From contig NZ_SEUI01000001.1 of assembly GCF_008370255.1 (NCBI RefSeq), positions 835,823 to 899,822 on the forward strand: a DNA stretch of 64,000 nt, given 5' to 3'. The stretch is from Pseudoalteromonas sp. FUC4. Its GTDB lineage: Bacteria; Pseudomonadota; Gammaproteobacteria; Enterobacterales; Alteromonadaceae. The position numbers were made by a program, and so were the translations under genes. The notes under the pieces are model-generated. The model ran no database searches. It was not told the origin of the DNA and saw only the letters and a list, made by a program, of their open reading frames with translations. Position 1 is the stretch's first letter. The number at the start of each line of letters is the position of its first letter. This document shows positions 45,491-54,360 of the stretch, in pieces.

Positions 45491-46843
45491 TTAATTTTGG
45501 TGGTGCTCAAAACGTGCCACCAACTTCTCACCTTGCTCCTGGCTAATACGTGCTATAGAGTTGAGCATATTAGTCACTTCGCGTCTGTCGTATTCATTAG
45601 TTACATGCTCGTTTATGTCATCAACAATTGCATTTAAATAATTAAATAAACTGTTTCGTGCATCGGTATCTTTATGGGCAACAAACAAAATATTTTTAAA
45701 TGCCTCAAGCACGTTTGTCATTACGTATGCATCGCCTTTGGCGTAATTACGCAGCGGTGTAAAGTTGTCGTGTAATAACTCATCAAAGCTTGTTTCATGA
45801 AGGTATAACAATGGGGCATTATCACTGTGCTTAAACGAGTAGTTAATATCGTTAATTGAAAGTCGTTGAATAAGTAAAATACTCAGCATATCAATTGATT
45901 TAACCGCAGTACCGGGATCGTTTATGCCTGGACTCATTGCCTTAACCGCAATTTCTGATATTTGCGTTAATCCATAACGGTAATGGTCGCTAATGTACTC
46001 TTCTATATAAAAAATAAAGCAGTCGAGAATTTTATTAATCAGCTCTTCATCGTTTGCTATGTCTTTATTACATTTTAAAAACGGATACCCTTTAACTGTA
46101 AAATAGCCTTGGTTTACAGATATGTACACCTTTATATCTTGCTCTGCCAAAATAGCGCACAGCTTATCGGTATGTACTCCTTTGTAATATCCTTCTGTTT
46201 TACTGCTAACCGAATGCCATTTGCTAAAGTCTGGAAAGTCTTCAACTGGGTTTTCTTGTTGTCTTAGTATTATTGTTTTAATTTCGTTTTTAGTTTGGCT
46301 AAATAAGCCATTTAACACGTTATCAACTTGAATAGCACGTGAAATTGAATGTATAAAAAATACAAACAGGCCCAATGAAATCAAGCCAAAAATAAGGGCG
46401 AACAATACACCAATTGAAGGAATAGCCGTACTGCCACCTTCAAGCTTATTAATATTTATAAGCATAATAATTGAGTAAATTATGCTGCCTAAATAAAAAC
46501 CCAAAACCATTTGATGTGATTTACGCGTAATAAGCCCAGGGACTACGCGAGGCGATAAACTCGCGCTGGCCGAATTTAAAACCACCATTACCATTGAAAA
46601 ACTAAACACGGTAAGCGAAATAATGCTGCCTGCTAAGGTGCTTAAAATAGTACGTGCGTTTTCTGCGCTATCTACAAGTACAACCGATATAAATGACTTT
46701 AGCTGCTCAACAGGTGCTAAATATTCAACCGACATAGTAATAATGGCAAATACCAAAAAGCCCACTGAAAGCATAGAAGGGTAAAAGCCAATACTGTTAA
46801 TCATTTCACGGTAACTGTCGGCTACTTTGCGAGGTACAAACAT
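45491..46843 (-). CDS. DUF2254 membrane protein
   Basis: This is a 450-residue protein. Four helices lie in the N-terminal 170 residues (~20-42, 66-92, 105-128, 140-165), followed by a large cytoplasmic region. The family segments SSAEN-like DSAENARTILSTLAGSIISLTVFSFSMVMVVLNSASASLSPRVVPGLI and ALSPGINDP-like AVKAMSPGINDPGTAVKSIDMLSILL are clear. Function unknown; a stress-related membrane role is often assumed. AAGGA lies nine bases upstream of the ATG. Confidence 0.88.
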   Translation of the reverse strand: MFVPRKVADSYREMINSIGFYPSMLSVGFLVFAIITMSVEYLAPVEQLKSFISVVLVDSAENARTILSTLAGSIISLTVFSFSMVMVVLNSASASLSPRVVPGLITRKSHQMVLGFYLGSIIYSIIMLININKLEGGSTAIPSIGVLFALIFGLISLGLFVFFIHSISRAIQVDNVLNGLFSQTKNEIKTIILRQQENPVEDFPDFSKWHSVSSKTEGYYKGVHTDKLCAILAEQDIKVYISVNQGYFTVKGYPFLKCNKDIANDEELINKILDCFIFYIEEYISDHYRYGLTQISEIAVKAMSPGINDPGTAVKSIDMLSILLIQRLSINDINYSFKHSDNAPLLYLHETSFDELLHDNFTPLRNYAKGDAYVMTNVLEAFKNILFVAHKDTDARNSLFNYLNAIVDDINEHVTNEYDRREVTNMLNSIARISQEQGEKLVARFEHHQN

Positions 46844-46995
46844 AAAATCCTTATGTATTTTCTACTAACTTAATACCGCTAGCTTAGCATAGGCAATTAT
46901 TAAACTTCTGATAATGCTGCTCAAATTTATGTGTTATTATCACGCCCACAATAATAGAGCGCATTTTTATGCGATAAAAATAACAGGAAAACGCC

Positions 46996-47367
46996 GTGAT
47001 CATTTCAACTTATGCAGCATTACTCGCATTCTTTTACATTTATTTGAGTTTTAACGTAATAAAAGTGCGCCGTGCGGAGCAAATATCACTGGGTGATAAC
47101 GGTAATGCAACGCTACAACGTGCTGTGCGTGCACACGCAAATTTTATGGAATACGTGCCATTTGCATTAATTTTGCTTTTTTTAGCAGAGTACCAAGGGC
47201 TTGCTAGCCATTACTGCCATATATTAGGTGGTGCGTTATTAGTAGGGCGTGTGTTTCAAAATTTAGGCATAGTAGAAAAAAGCCTAAAATACCGCCAAAT
47301 AGGTACTATTACTACATTTTTAGTCATGATTATCAGCGCCTTTGTATTACTAGTAACACGCGGTTAA
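46996..47367 (+). CDS. MAPEG-family membrane protein
   Basis: This is a 123-residue protein starting at GTG (AGGAAAACGCC upstream). Four helices are visible. The family signature VIKVRRAEQISLGDNGNATLQRAVRAHANFMEYVPFALILL (R-x-R-A-x-N-xx-E) is present, and GALLVGRVFQNLG is the helix 3 motif. Bacterial MAPEG members have glutathione transferase/peroxidase-like potential; the substrate is unknown. It is 14 bases upstream of the sulfotransferase gene. Confidence 0.9.
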   Translation: MIISTYAALLAFFYIYLSFNVIKVRRAEQISLGDNGNATLQRAVRAHANFMEYVPFALILLFLAEYQGLASHYCHILGGALLVGRVFQNLGIVEKSLKYRQIGTITTFLVMIISAFVLLVTRG

Positions 47368-47381
47368 TTAAAGAAAAGTTA

Positions 47382-48014
47382 ATGAGCAAAATATTTATAA
47401 TAGGTTTACCGCGTACCGGCACAACCAGTGTGTGCCATGCATTTTTAGAGCTTGGTATTACAACAGCGCATACTGCGTATACTAATGCCTGTTTTGAAAA
47501 TGCTAGCGCGATTGCCGACACTCCCATATTTAACGATTTTAAAGCGCTTGATATTCATTACCCAGACTCTAAGTTTATTTATTTAGAGCGCGAACTTGGT
47601 GCATGGCTGCCATCCATAAAGCAGCTTTTAACGCGTATGCACACAAATCTAACGCGCGGCGACGGGGGCTTTAATATTCATATAAAGCGCTGTTATTTAA
47701 ATACGTTTAGTGAGCTTTCGCTTAATAATATTAGTGACGACAGTTACTTAGCTCACTGCTATGAAACACATTTTAATGATGCTCAAACGCACTTTAATAA
47801 CCGTGACAACGATTTTTTATCCATTGATATAGCAAAGCCCGATAGCTACAAAAAACTATGCAATTTTTTAGCATTAAAAAGTGACAAAGCTGATTTTGAA
47901 AAAATGAATATGGGCGGCAAAGTCACCGCATGGAACGATATTAAACACCCGCTTAAAGTTGAATCTACCGCTAAAGGGCGCATAGATAAATTACTGCCTT
48001 ACAAGATTTTTTAA
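47382..48014 (+). CDS. Sulfotransferase-family protein
   Basis: This is a 210-residue protein. The N-terminal KIFIIGLPRTGTTSVCHAFLELGI is the PAPS 5'-phosphosulfate loop. The DIHYPDSKFIYLERELGAWLPSIKQLL segment is the second strand and 3'-phosphate loop equivalent in Sulfotransfer_4-type proteins. It lacks the large acceptor domain of bigger family members. The acceptor is unknown. It is probably cotranscribed with the MAPEG gene and perhaps miaE (47 bases downstream). Confidence 0.82.
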   Translation: MSKIFIIGLPRTGTTSVCHAFLELGITTAHTAYTNACFENASAIADTPIFNDFKALDIHYPDSKFIYLERELGAWLPSIKQLLTRMHTNLTRGDGGFNIHIKRCYLNTFSELSLNNISDDSYLAHCYETHFNDAQTHFNNRDNDFLSIDIAKPDSYKKLCNFLALKSDKADFEKMNMGGKVTAWNDIKHPLKVESTAKGRIDKLLPYKIF

Positions 48015-48061
48015 AACAAATACGTTAAAATCCCCGCATTATTATATAAGTTGTACAGAAC

Positions 48062-48634
48062 ATGTTTGAATTAAAATACCACACCCCATTTGAATGGACC
48101 GAAGTTGTCCTTGCTGACTTTAATACTTTTTTACAAGATCATGCCGCTGCAGAAAAAAAAGCATCGGGTATGGCTATGTCTATGCTTTCGCATTATCCAG
48201 ACAAACGTAAATTAGTAAAAGCCATGACCGACTTAGCATTAGAAGAATTAATACACTTTAAACAAGTGCTTAAGTTACTTTTAGAGCGCGATGTAAACTT
48301 AGGTGACGACAAAAAAGATCCGTACATAAAACAAATTCGTGCATTGTTTAGACACGGTCGTGATGGTTTTTTAATGGACCGATTACTGGTTGGCGGTGTA
48401 ATTGAAGCACGTGGCCACGAACGTTTTTCTTTAGTTGCACAAGCACTTCCTGAGGGTAAAGAAAAAGACTTTTATGTTGCGATTGCCAAGTCAGAAGAAA
48501 AACATAAAAACTTATTTGTAGAACTTGCTTACGAATACTTTGATAAAGAAGAAGTTGATACTCGCCTAGAAGAGTTACTTATAGCTGAAGCTAAAATCTG
48601 CGAAAGCATCCCGTTTACAGCCGCTTTGCATTAA
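48062..48634 (+). CDS. miaE: tRNA-(ms[2]io[6]A)-hydroxylase
   Basis: This non-haem diiron monooxygenase hydroxylates the isopentenyl group of ms2i6A37 in tRNA. It has 190 residues. The ferritin-like four-helix core shows the iron ligands in HAAAEKKASGMAMSMLSHYP, LALEELIHFKQVLKLL (E-xx-H), GGVIEARGHERFSLVA (E-xx-xH-type) and AKSEEKHKNLFVELAYEYF (E-xx-H). It would act on UNN-decoding tRNAs. The next gene is a Tad cluster start 212 bases downstream, not part of this unit. Confidence 0.93.
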   Translation: MFELKYHTPFEWTEVVLADFNTFLQDHAAAEKKASGMAMSMLSHYPDKRKLVKAMTDLALEELIHFKQVLKLLLERDVNLGDDKKDPYIKQIRALFRHGRDGFLMDRLLVGGVIEARGHERFSLVAQALPEGKEKDFYVAIAKSEEKHKNLFVELAYEYFDKEEVDTRLEELLIAEAKICESIPFTAALH

Positions 48635-48643
48635 TTATAACTA

Positions 48644-48671
48644 GCGCAGAGCTATTTTATTTGCTTTGCGC
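48644..48671 (+). terminator. Weak hairpin after miaE
   Basis: GCGCAGAGC-N10-GCTTTGCGC with one G-T wobble and no T-run; it may end the miaE transcript. Confidence 0.35.
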
Positions 48672-48716
48672 CATCTACCTCTACTCTCATTTCTTGGTTA
48701 AACCCTTCATGAATTA

Positions 48717-48739
48717 TTGATTTGCAATTTGCGAATCAA
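48717..48739. promoter_or_regulatory. Palindromic activator site (UAS) of the Tad-like cluster, copy 1
   Basis: TTGATTTGCA-ATT-TGCGAATCAA is a 10-bp inverted repeat with one mismatch. It matches the perfect copy at 51662-51684. It is centred ~70 bases upstream of the -24 element at 48798. Confidence 0.7.
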
Positions 48740-48796
48740 AATAATAAAACACACTTTTTCACATATTAATGCATTGATAATAAAGCTAAAAGCGTT

Positions 48797-48812
48797 TGGT
48801 CTCATACTTGCT
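48797..48812 (+). promoter_or_regulatory. Sigma-54 promoter of the secretin gene
   Basis: TGGTCTCATACTTGCT has GG at 48798-48799 and GC at 48810-48811 with N10 between, matching the -24/-12 consensus (TGGCAC-N5-TTGCA/T) at TGG and TTGCT. The start of transcription would be ~35 bases before the ATG at 48846. Confidence 0.65.
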
Positions 48813-48845
48813 ACCTATACATTAAGCAAATTGAGGGAAAGGCTT

Positions 48846-50765
48846 ATGTTAAAATTTACTTTTATACTATTACTAATATCTTTTAGTGCTATGGGCAGTG
48901 AAAGTCATTTAGATTATATAGAAAATGCAAATGGTGAGCGGGTACAAAAAGTATCACACTTAGTTAAATGGACACATACTCGCTTTGTGTTTACCCGTGA
49001 TATTTCGCGTATAGCACTTGGCCATGAAACAACACTTGATGTGAACGTGGTTAATGGTCGCGAGCTACTAATTTTAGCTAAAAAATTAGGCCGTACATCT
49101 ATGATGGTGTGGTACGACGATAAAAGCTCGGAAACATTTTTACTTGGTGTTACCGAAGACTATAGCGTACTGGAAAATGCCCTCAACGATATTCACCCTG
49201 ACGTGCAGCTAACTATAGCCCCCGATCGCCATGCTGTTGTATTACGCGGTGAAGTACCTACTATAAATTACCGTCATGCCGCTTACGAGGCTGCAAAAAA
49301 CTACCTATACGCCAGTAGCTCACAAGCATCACAGCCCGTTATTACCTCAAACCCTAACCAAGGAATGTTTAATTCACTTGCTCAACGCTTGCAAGGGTTG
49401 GGTAACACAAACGGTGGTACCTCTCAAAACTCGAGCAAAGTCGCTATTATTAATTTAATAAAAGTGACTCAAGCACCCAAGCCTAAAGAAGAACGTATTA
49501 GCGAAGTTATTAAATCAATGGGTGCAGATAAGGTTAAAATTAAACGCATCTCCGTTGATGAGCTATCAAATGATGATAGCGATGTATTTTTACTGTCAGG
49601 CTCTGTAAAAAATCAGATAGAGCTAGTGCGCTTATTAAATACAATTAATAAATTATTCGAACCAGAGCAAGCATTACAAACTCAGGGCTCTCCCCTTGAT
49701 CCTAATAATTTAATGAGTGGCGCAACACAAGATAAAAGTGCAGGTATTGAAGTACTTGCCAACGAGTCGGGTGGCTTAATAAATGATGCTACCTCAGGAT
49801 TAAACTTAAGTAATGTAAGCTCTAATATTGCAAGAGCAACGTTGCTTTCGGTGGCTGGCGGTAAAGTTTTGTCGAGCATTGAAGTTGAAGATTTACCCCA
49901 AGTGCGTGTGTCGGTGCAGCTATACGAAGTAAATCAACGTAGATTAAAGCAATGGCGCCCAGATATTAGCGTGCTTTCTAATGGGTATGAAAAAGAAGCG
50001 GGATTGTTTGGTCGTGACGGTATGACTGAACGCGAATCAGGCTCTGCAACAATAGAAAACGCGCTTCAATTAATTGGTGGTCAATTAACTAATAACTTAC
50101 AGCTTTCTACCTCACAGTTTGCCATTGATATGTTGTTTTCATTACTTGAACAAGAAGGTATTTCTCGAACGCTTTCTCGCCCAACAATCACGGTTTTAGC
50201 CGGAGAAAGTGCCGTATTTAAGGTTGGTGGAGAAGTACCCGTACCTACAAGTTATAGCCCTTCAGGAATTACAAGCGGGCAGCAAGGTAGTAGTGGTTCG
50301 GTGTTTAGTGGTACAGAATTTAAATCATTTGGAGTTGAATTAAATGTACGCGCCATGGTTGACGACAAAGACAGAATAACACTTGATCTAAACCCCGTAA
50401 TTTCATTACCCGATACCACGTTAACCGCTGAAATTGCACAAAGCACAGGCAGCAGTTTAAACAGTAGTGCATTTAATACACGCAGCATGCAAACATCAAC
50501 ACGTTTAAAAGACGGACAACCTCTTATTATTGGTGGCTTAATTAGCACCGATAACAACGCAAGCCACGACTTTGTGCCTGATGGCAACGGCAATAGCATG
50601 TTAGGAAAGTTAAGCGAGACAACCAGTAAAAGTGAAAACAACCGCGAGCTTATAATTGTTGTAACTCCAAACCTGGTGCGCGAGCCAATTAATACATTAC
50701 GTTCGTGGGAACAAGCAAATATAGACAACCAGATACTTAGCTATATACAGGAGCAAGGGCTATGA
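48846..50765 (+). CDS. Secretin of a Tad-like (type IVc) system, CpaC/RcpA-like
   Basis: This is a 639-residue outer-membrane secretin. I choose the ATG at 48846 (GAGGG eight bases upstream), which gives signal peptide MLKFTFILLLISFSAMGS; the in-frame start at 48717 would lie in the operator. N-domains (~30-130, ...SHLVKWTHTRFVFTRDISRIALG) carry the Tad T2SS-N-like segment, followed by a long Ser/Gly/Asn-rich region and the C-terminal secretin domain (~440-620): FSLLEQEGISRTLSRPTITVLAGESAVFKVGGEVPVPT, GVELNVRAMVDDKDRITLDLNPVIS and GQPLIIGGLIS. It overlaps the next gene by four bases. Confidence 0.88.
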   Translation: MLKFTFILLLISFSAMGSESHLDYIENANGERVQKVSHLVKWTHTRFVFTRDISRIALGHETTLDVNVVNGRELLILAKKLGRTSMMVWYDDKSSETFLLGVTEDYSVLENALNDIHPDVQLTIAPDRHAVVLRGEVPTINYRHAAYEAAKNYLYASSSQASQPVITSNPNQGMFNSLAQRLQGLGNTNGGTSQNSSKVAIINLIKVTQAPKPKEERISEVIKSMGADKVKIKRISVDELSNDDSDVFLLSGSVKNQIELVRLLNTINKLFEPEQALQTQGSPLDPNNLMSGATQDKSAGIEVLANESGGLINDATSGLNLSNVSSNIARATLLSVAGGKVLSSIEVEDLPQVRVSVQLYEVNQRRLKQWRPDISVLSNGYEKEAGLFGRDGMTERESGSATIENALQLIGGQLTNNLQLSTSQFAIDMLFSLLEQEGISRTLSRPTITVLAGESAVFKVGGEVPVPTSYSPSGITSGQQGSSGSVFSGTEFKSFGVELNVRAMVDDKDRITLDLNPVISLPDTTLTAEIAQSTGSSLNSSAFNTRSMQTSTRLKDGQPLIIGGLISTDNNASHDFVPDGNGNSMLGKLSETTSKSENNRELIIVVTPNLVREPINTLRSWEQANIDNQILSYIQEQGL

Positions 50766-51439
50766 AAATACTTTATATAATTTTACTGCTTACTTTATCG
50801 GGTTGCGCTCATATTGATTACAAGCCAACAGTAAATCCTTACAACGCGTTGGGTGACATAGTTAATAAATACCAATTAAACGCCCAACCATTAAAGTGCG
50901 AAGGTATTAATGCAAGTAACTGTTTAAACCTAGTGCATGAGGTGAATCAGTTAATGCTTGAACACCCCGATAACACGGCAATACTTTCAATATCAGCATA
51001 TGTACTTTATAAAAGTGGCCGTGCTAATCAATCTCAACAGGTTATAAACACTCTACTTAATAAAGCTAACCCGCCGCTAAGCGCAATTACTTTAGGAGTC
51101 ACTTTAGCAATTGAGCAAGGTAATTTAGCTAAAGCAAAAAGCATTGCCCAATACGGTGTAGATGTTTTTGGTACACATGCTTCACCATACCTGCAAATGG
51201 CTTCTATACATTATGCCCAGGGCAACTACGTTGTAGCTTCAAACTATTTAGAGCTTTCGGTTAAGTTTGGTTTAAATAGTACCGCCTATTTTTATCATAA
51301 AGGGCTAATTGAAGAAGCTAATACCAATAATTTATTGGCTTGTGGCTACTATGAGCAAGTTTTACGTGTCGAGCCCACGCATCAAAAAGCACTTGCTAGG
51401 CGCGGTAAACTCTCTGTTTTAGGTAATTGTTATTCTTAA
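50762..51439 (+). CDS. TadD-like TPR lipoprotein
   Basis: This is a 225-residue lipoprotein: MKILYIILLLTLSGC is the signal peptide with lipobox L-S-G-C. About four tetratricopeptide repeats follow (~50-210, e.g. AILSISAYVLYKSGRANQSQQVINTLL and ASPYLQMASIHYAQGNYVVASNYLELSVKFG). TadD proteins help secretin assembly. Translation is coupled to the secretin (ATGA), and a terminator ends this first transcription unit. It has one Cys pair (KCEGINASNCLNL). Confidence 0.8.
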   Translation: MKILYIILLLTLSGCAHIDYKPTVNPYNALGDIVNKYQLNAQPLKCEGINASNCLNLVHEVNQLMLEHPDNTAILSISAYVLYKSGRANQSQQVINTLLNKANPPLSAITLGVTLAIEQGNLAKAKSIAQYGVDVFGTHASPYLQMASIHYAQGNYVVASNYLELSVKFGLNSTAYFYHKGLIEEANTNNLLACGYYEQVLRVEPTHQKALARRGKLSVLGNCYS

Positions 51440-51458
51440 GGCCTTCGGGCCTTTTTTT
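51438..51458 (+). terminator. Terminator after tadD-like gene
   Basis: AAGGCC-TTCG-GGCCTT with a T-run; the UUCG tetraloop makes it very stable. It separates the secretin/TadD unit from the pilin operon. Confidence 0.9.
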
Positions 51459-51661
51459 ATACCTAAAATTTGGCAATATTAAGGAGCCAAAACCACCTTA
51501 TTATTTATCAAAAATAGTAGTAAAGCTTACGCTAATCATACGTTTTATAAGTTACCCCACAATACCGCTTTTAATATTTAACCCCTTTTTGAGCACCTAT
51601 TAGTTTTAATAATTTAACAGAGCATCTTTAACATTAAGTATCTAAAAATCATTTTTTAATA

Positions 51662-51684
51662 TTGATTTGCATTTTGCAAATCAA
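51662..51684. promoter_or_regulatory. Palindromic activator site (UAS), copy 2 (perfect)
   Basis: TTGATTTGCA-TTT-TGCAAATCAA: perfect 10-bp arms, 3-base spacer. It is centred ~82 bases upstream of the -24 element, one helical turn more than copy 1. Confidence 0.75.
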
Positions 51685-51753
51685 AAGTAAAAACAGCTAA
51701 AGGGCACATTACAAAAATACATTAACCGCATGTATTAAAAGGTTTTTATTAGT

Positions 51754-51769
51754 TGGCATGCTCCTCGCA
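51754..51769 (+). promoter_or_regulatory. Sigma-54 promoter of the pilin operon
   Basis: TGGCATGCTCCTCGCA has GG at 51755-51756 and GC at 51767-51768 with N10 between; TGGCA and GCA match consensus. The ATG at 51815 lies 46 bases downstream of it. Confidence 0.7.
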
Positions 51770-51814
51770 ATATATAAAGTGAGCATAAGCTCTTCTAATT
51801 TAAAGGCTACGATT

Positions 51815-52204
51815 ATGAAAACTATTAAACATAACTTAAATAGCAAAAAGCAAAAAGGTTTTGTACTAACGTCAGAGCTAATCATTCTTTCTACTTCAAT
51901 GGTAGCGGCACTTGTAATTGGTTTATCTACATTACGTGACTCGGTAACCAGCGAACTTGAAGATGTAGCTGAAGCAATTGGCTCACTTGACCAAAGCTAT
52001 GTATTTGACGGAATGATTAACGCCGAAGGAACAGCTGAAGTGTCTGGCTCAGGCTTTGTAGATTCAGTTGATGTGTACGCAGGCGATGGTAGTTCATTCA
52101 CTTTTGTTGCATCAGACTTTAGTGAAAATGCGGCACTTATTAGTGCAACACCAAGTGGTGATGCTGCAACGCGTACAGCAGCAGGCGGTTCGCAAGGTAA
52201 CTAA
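51815..52204 (+). CDS. Pilin-like protein (probable major subunit)
   Basis: This is a 129-residue protein. The start at ATG 51815 has AAAGG eight bases upstream; the open frame from 51758 runs through the promoter. A basic leader (NSKKQKG) is followed by FVLTSELIILSTSMVAALVIGLSTL, a prepilin-like helix with a Glu. The Glu is at +6 relative to the putative cut after Gly, not +5. The remainder is acidic, Ser/Gly-rich and lacks Cys (VSGSGFVDSVDVYAGDGSSFTF). It is the first gene of its operon and is followed by a stable hairpin, which fits high expression. Not a typical Flp. Confidence 0.65.
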   Translation: MKTIKHNLNSKKQKGFVLTSELIILSTSMVAALVIGLSTLRDSVTSELEDVAEAIGSLDQSYVFDGMINAEGTAEVSGSGFVDSVDVYAGDGSSFTFVASDFSENAALISATPSGDAATRTAAGGSQGN

Positions 52205-52241
52205 CGCAAGGTAAGTAGGTTTGAATACCAAGCTTAAGGCT

Positions 52242-52265
52242 CACTGCCACAAAAGTGTGGCAGTG
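52242..52265 (+). repeat. Intercistronic stem-loop after the pilin gene
   Basis: CACTGCCACA-AAAG-TGTGGCAGTG: 10-bp perfect stem with no T-run, just before GGAGG of the next gene. It probably stabilises the upstream pilin mRNA or dampens downstream expression. Confidence 0.6.
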
Positions 52266-52287
52266 AAAGTTACTCTGGAGGAATATT

Positions 52288-53055
52288 ATGAAAAGTAAAA
52301 GTAACAAAGGCGCAACCACAGCGGCTCTCACATTACTCATCACCTCTGGCATGTTAGCTTCGGCTTTGGGTATTAGACAGGTAAACGATGAAAATAGCGT
52401 AACAGCTTGGGTAGTAAACAAAAATATGTCGGTCGGTCAAACAGTAACCGTTCACGATGTAGAGCAAAAGAGTATAGATCCAAGTAACTATTCAAATATT
52501 GCACTGAGCGTTCAAAACCCACGTGCACTAATTGGTCAAAAATTAGCAACTAATAAAATGGTTGAACAACCACTATTTGACACAGATTTTATTAGAGCAA
52601 AAAGCCAAAATTTATCAGAAGCGATACCGGCAGGGCGTGTTTTATATACTTTAAAACTAAATACCTTAGATATTCCGCTTTCGCGTATACACAAAGGTGA
52701 CCGACTCGACATAGTCGCTAAAACTAATCGTCTAGTAAGAACAGTTGCCCGTGATGTACAACTCATTGGTGTTTCAAAAGGCCCTAAATCGCAAGCCGCT
52801 AAAAGTGGCGTAATGGATAACTTAGCTAAAGAGTCTAATTCTGCTGCGGGCGGTGTGTCATTAGTCCTTGCGGTACTTCCAAAAGATGTTTATTCGTTGG
52901 CGGGTATAGATAACGCCGACAAAGTTTCAATTATTGTGCATAGCGCTTATGACATTGAACAAGGTCGTTTGCAAAACTTTTCACGCTTACAAACCAGTCG
53001 CACAATCGAAGTGGTTAAAGGCGTTAAAAATGAAGCTGTATATGTAGCTAAGTGA
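52288..53055 (+). CDS. CpaB/RcpC-like pilus assembly protein
   Basis: This is a 255-residue protein with an N-terminal anchor (LTLLITSGMLASALGI, ~13-29) and a SAF domain (~45-110: AWVVNKNMSVGQTVTVHDVEQKSIDPSNY, then LIGQKLATNKMVEQPLFDTDFI). The RcpC/CpaB core follows (RVLYTLKLNTLDIPLSRIHKGDRLDIVAK, VSLVLAVLPKDVYSLAGIDNADKVSIIVH). CpaB sits between the secretin and inner-membrane parts. Six bases separate it from the ATPase gene. Confidence 0.85.
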   Translation: MKSKSNKGATTAALTLLITSGMLASALGIRQVNDENSVTAWVVNKNMSVGQTVTVHDVEQKSIDPSNYSNIALSVQNPRALIGQKLATNKMVEQPLFDTDFIRAKSQNLSEAIPAGRVLYTLKLNTLDIPLSRIHKGDRLDIVAKTNRLVRTVARDVQLIGVSKGPKSQAAKSGVMDNLAKESNSAAGGVSLVLAVLPKDVYSLAGIDNADKVSIIVHSAYDIEQGRLQNFSRLQTSRTIEVVKGVKNEAVYVAK

Positions 53056-53061
53056 GTTTTT

Positions 53062-54360
53062 ATGTTTAATTTATCAAGCAAACATGAAGAAGTTCAAACC
53101 AGTTTAAGTACCTTTGAAGAGCTTAAAAAGCTATTACACGATGCCGTTATCGAAGAGTACGAACAAGAACCAACCGCGCTTTTATCAAGTAATGTTCTCG
53201 AAAAAATTTCTGCACTTTGCAGTGAAATTCCACAATTTAATCAATCTTCATTTAATCAACACCAACAAGAACAGGTTGTTCAGGCTGTGTTTGATGAAAT
53301 TCAAGGCCTGGGTCCTATTGCACAGTTTATGCTGGACGACCAGGTAAGTGATATTTTAATAAACGACACGCAAGATATATGGATTGATAAACAAGGCAAG
53401 CTACTTTGCACTGCCAGTAAGTTTGATGACGAACGTCATTTACGCCGATTTGTTGATCGCTTACTTGATGGTTGTGGCCGCCAAGTCAATGCGCTTATGC
53501 CAATTGTTGATGGCAAACTAAAAGATGGTAGCCGTGTTCATATTATTGTACCGCCTGCGTGTACCAGCGCAGCTATTGTATCGATTCGTAAGTTTAATCA
53601 TAAAAAAATAAACGATGACTTTTTAGTTAATAACCATTTTTTAGATAAAAACATCTTATCATTTTTAAAAAGTGCAGTTAAAACAGGCGTTAATATTTTA
53701 GTATGTGGCAATGCAGGTGCAGGTAAAACGTCGTTATTAAATGTACTTGCTAACTCTATTAACCCAAATGAACGTGTTGTCACCATTGAAGAAAGCGCTG
53801 AGCTTAATTTGCATCATAACCACGTTGTTCAATTAGAAGCCCACGACACAAACAGCGATGGTAAAGGCGCTGTAAGCCTAAGAGATTTAGTAAAAGCAGC
53901 TCTTAGAATGCGCGCCGATAGAATACTTGTTGGTGAGGTACGCTCAGGCGAGGTAATCGATATGCTCCAAGCAATGAACTGTGGTCACCAAGGTTCGATG
54001 ACGACTATACATGCTAATAGCGCAAATGATGCCGTTATTCGTTTATCTACCTTGGTACAACTACACAATGCACAACTGAGCGATACCCATACAAGTTCGT
54101 TAATTGCGTCGAGCATTCAACTTATAGTGCATGTTTCTCGCTCAACTAATGGTACCCGAACTCTAAAAAGTATTGGTGAAATTAAGCGTGTTAATGGCGG
54201 CGCACATTTTAGCCCGCTTTATAGTATTAACGAAGCAGAGCCTGTACAAAATGAGTTAATAGATAACTCAAGTGTTATTGAGTTTATGAAAGGCCAAGGC
54301 GCAAATGAAAAAGAATTAAAAGCATTACTACACACTAACCTGGAGGCTAATAATGACTAA
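53062..54360 (+). CDS. CpaF/TadA-like secretion ATPase
   Basis: This is a 432-residue hexameric ATPase that powers pilus assembly or secretion. FDEIQGLGPIAQFMLDDQVSDILINDTQDIWID is the TadA N-domain signature. The P-loop CGNAGAGKTSLLN (~215-227), acidic Asp box VTIEESAEL, Walker B RILVGEVRSGEVIDMLQAMNCGHQGSMTTIHANSANDA (with the histidine-box HANS) and the C-terminal domain all match. It overlaps tadB by 8 bases. Confidence 0.92.
   Translation: MFNLSSKHEEVQTSLSTFEELKKLLHDAVIEEYEQEPTALLSSNVLEKISALCSEIPQFNQSSFNQHQQEQVVQAVFDEIQGLGPIAQFMLDDQVSDILINDTQDIWIDKQGKLLCTASKFDDERHLRRFVDRLLDGCGRQVNALMPIVDGKLKDGSRVHIIVPPACTSAAIVSIRKFNHKKINDDFLVNNHFLDKNILSFLKSAVKTGVNILVCGNAGAGKTSLLNVLANSINPNERVVTIEESAELNLHHNHVVQLEAHDTNSDGKGAVSLRDLVKAALRMRADRILVGEVRSGEVIDMLQAMNCGHQGSMTTIHANSANDAVIRLSTLVQLHNAQLSDTHTSSLIASSIQLIVHVSRSTNGTRTLKSIGEIKRVNGGAHFSPLYSINEAEPVQNELIDNSSVIEFMKGQGANEKELKALLHTNLEANND

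Larger units (their letters stand above)
51440..51814. other. Promoter region of the pilin operon
   Basis: 375 A/T-rich bases contain the palindrome at 51662 and the sigma-54 promoter at 51754. Nothing else was seen. Confidence 0.6.

Noticed and set aside
48717-48845. In-frame upstream start of the secretin gene
   Set aside because: It would place the coding region over the palindrome and the -24/-12 promoter; the ATG at 48846 has a good ribosome site and signal peptide.
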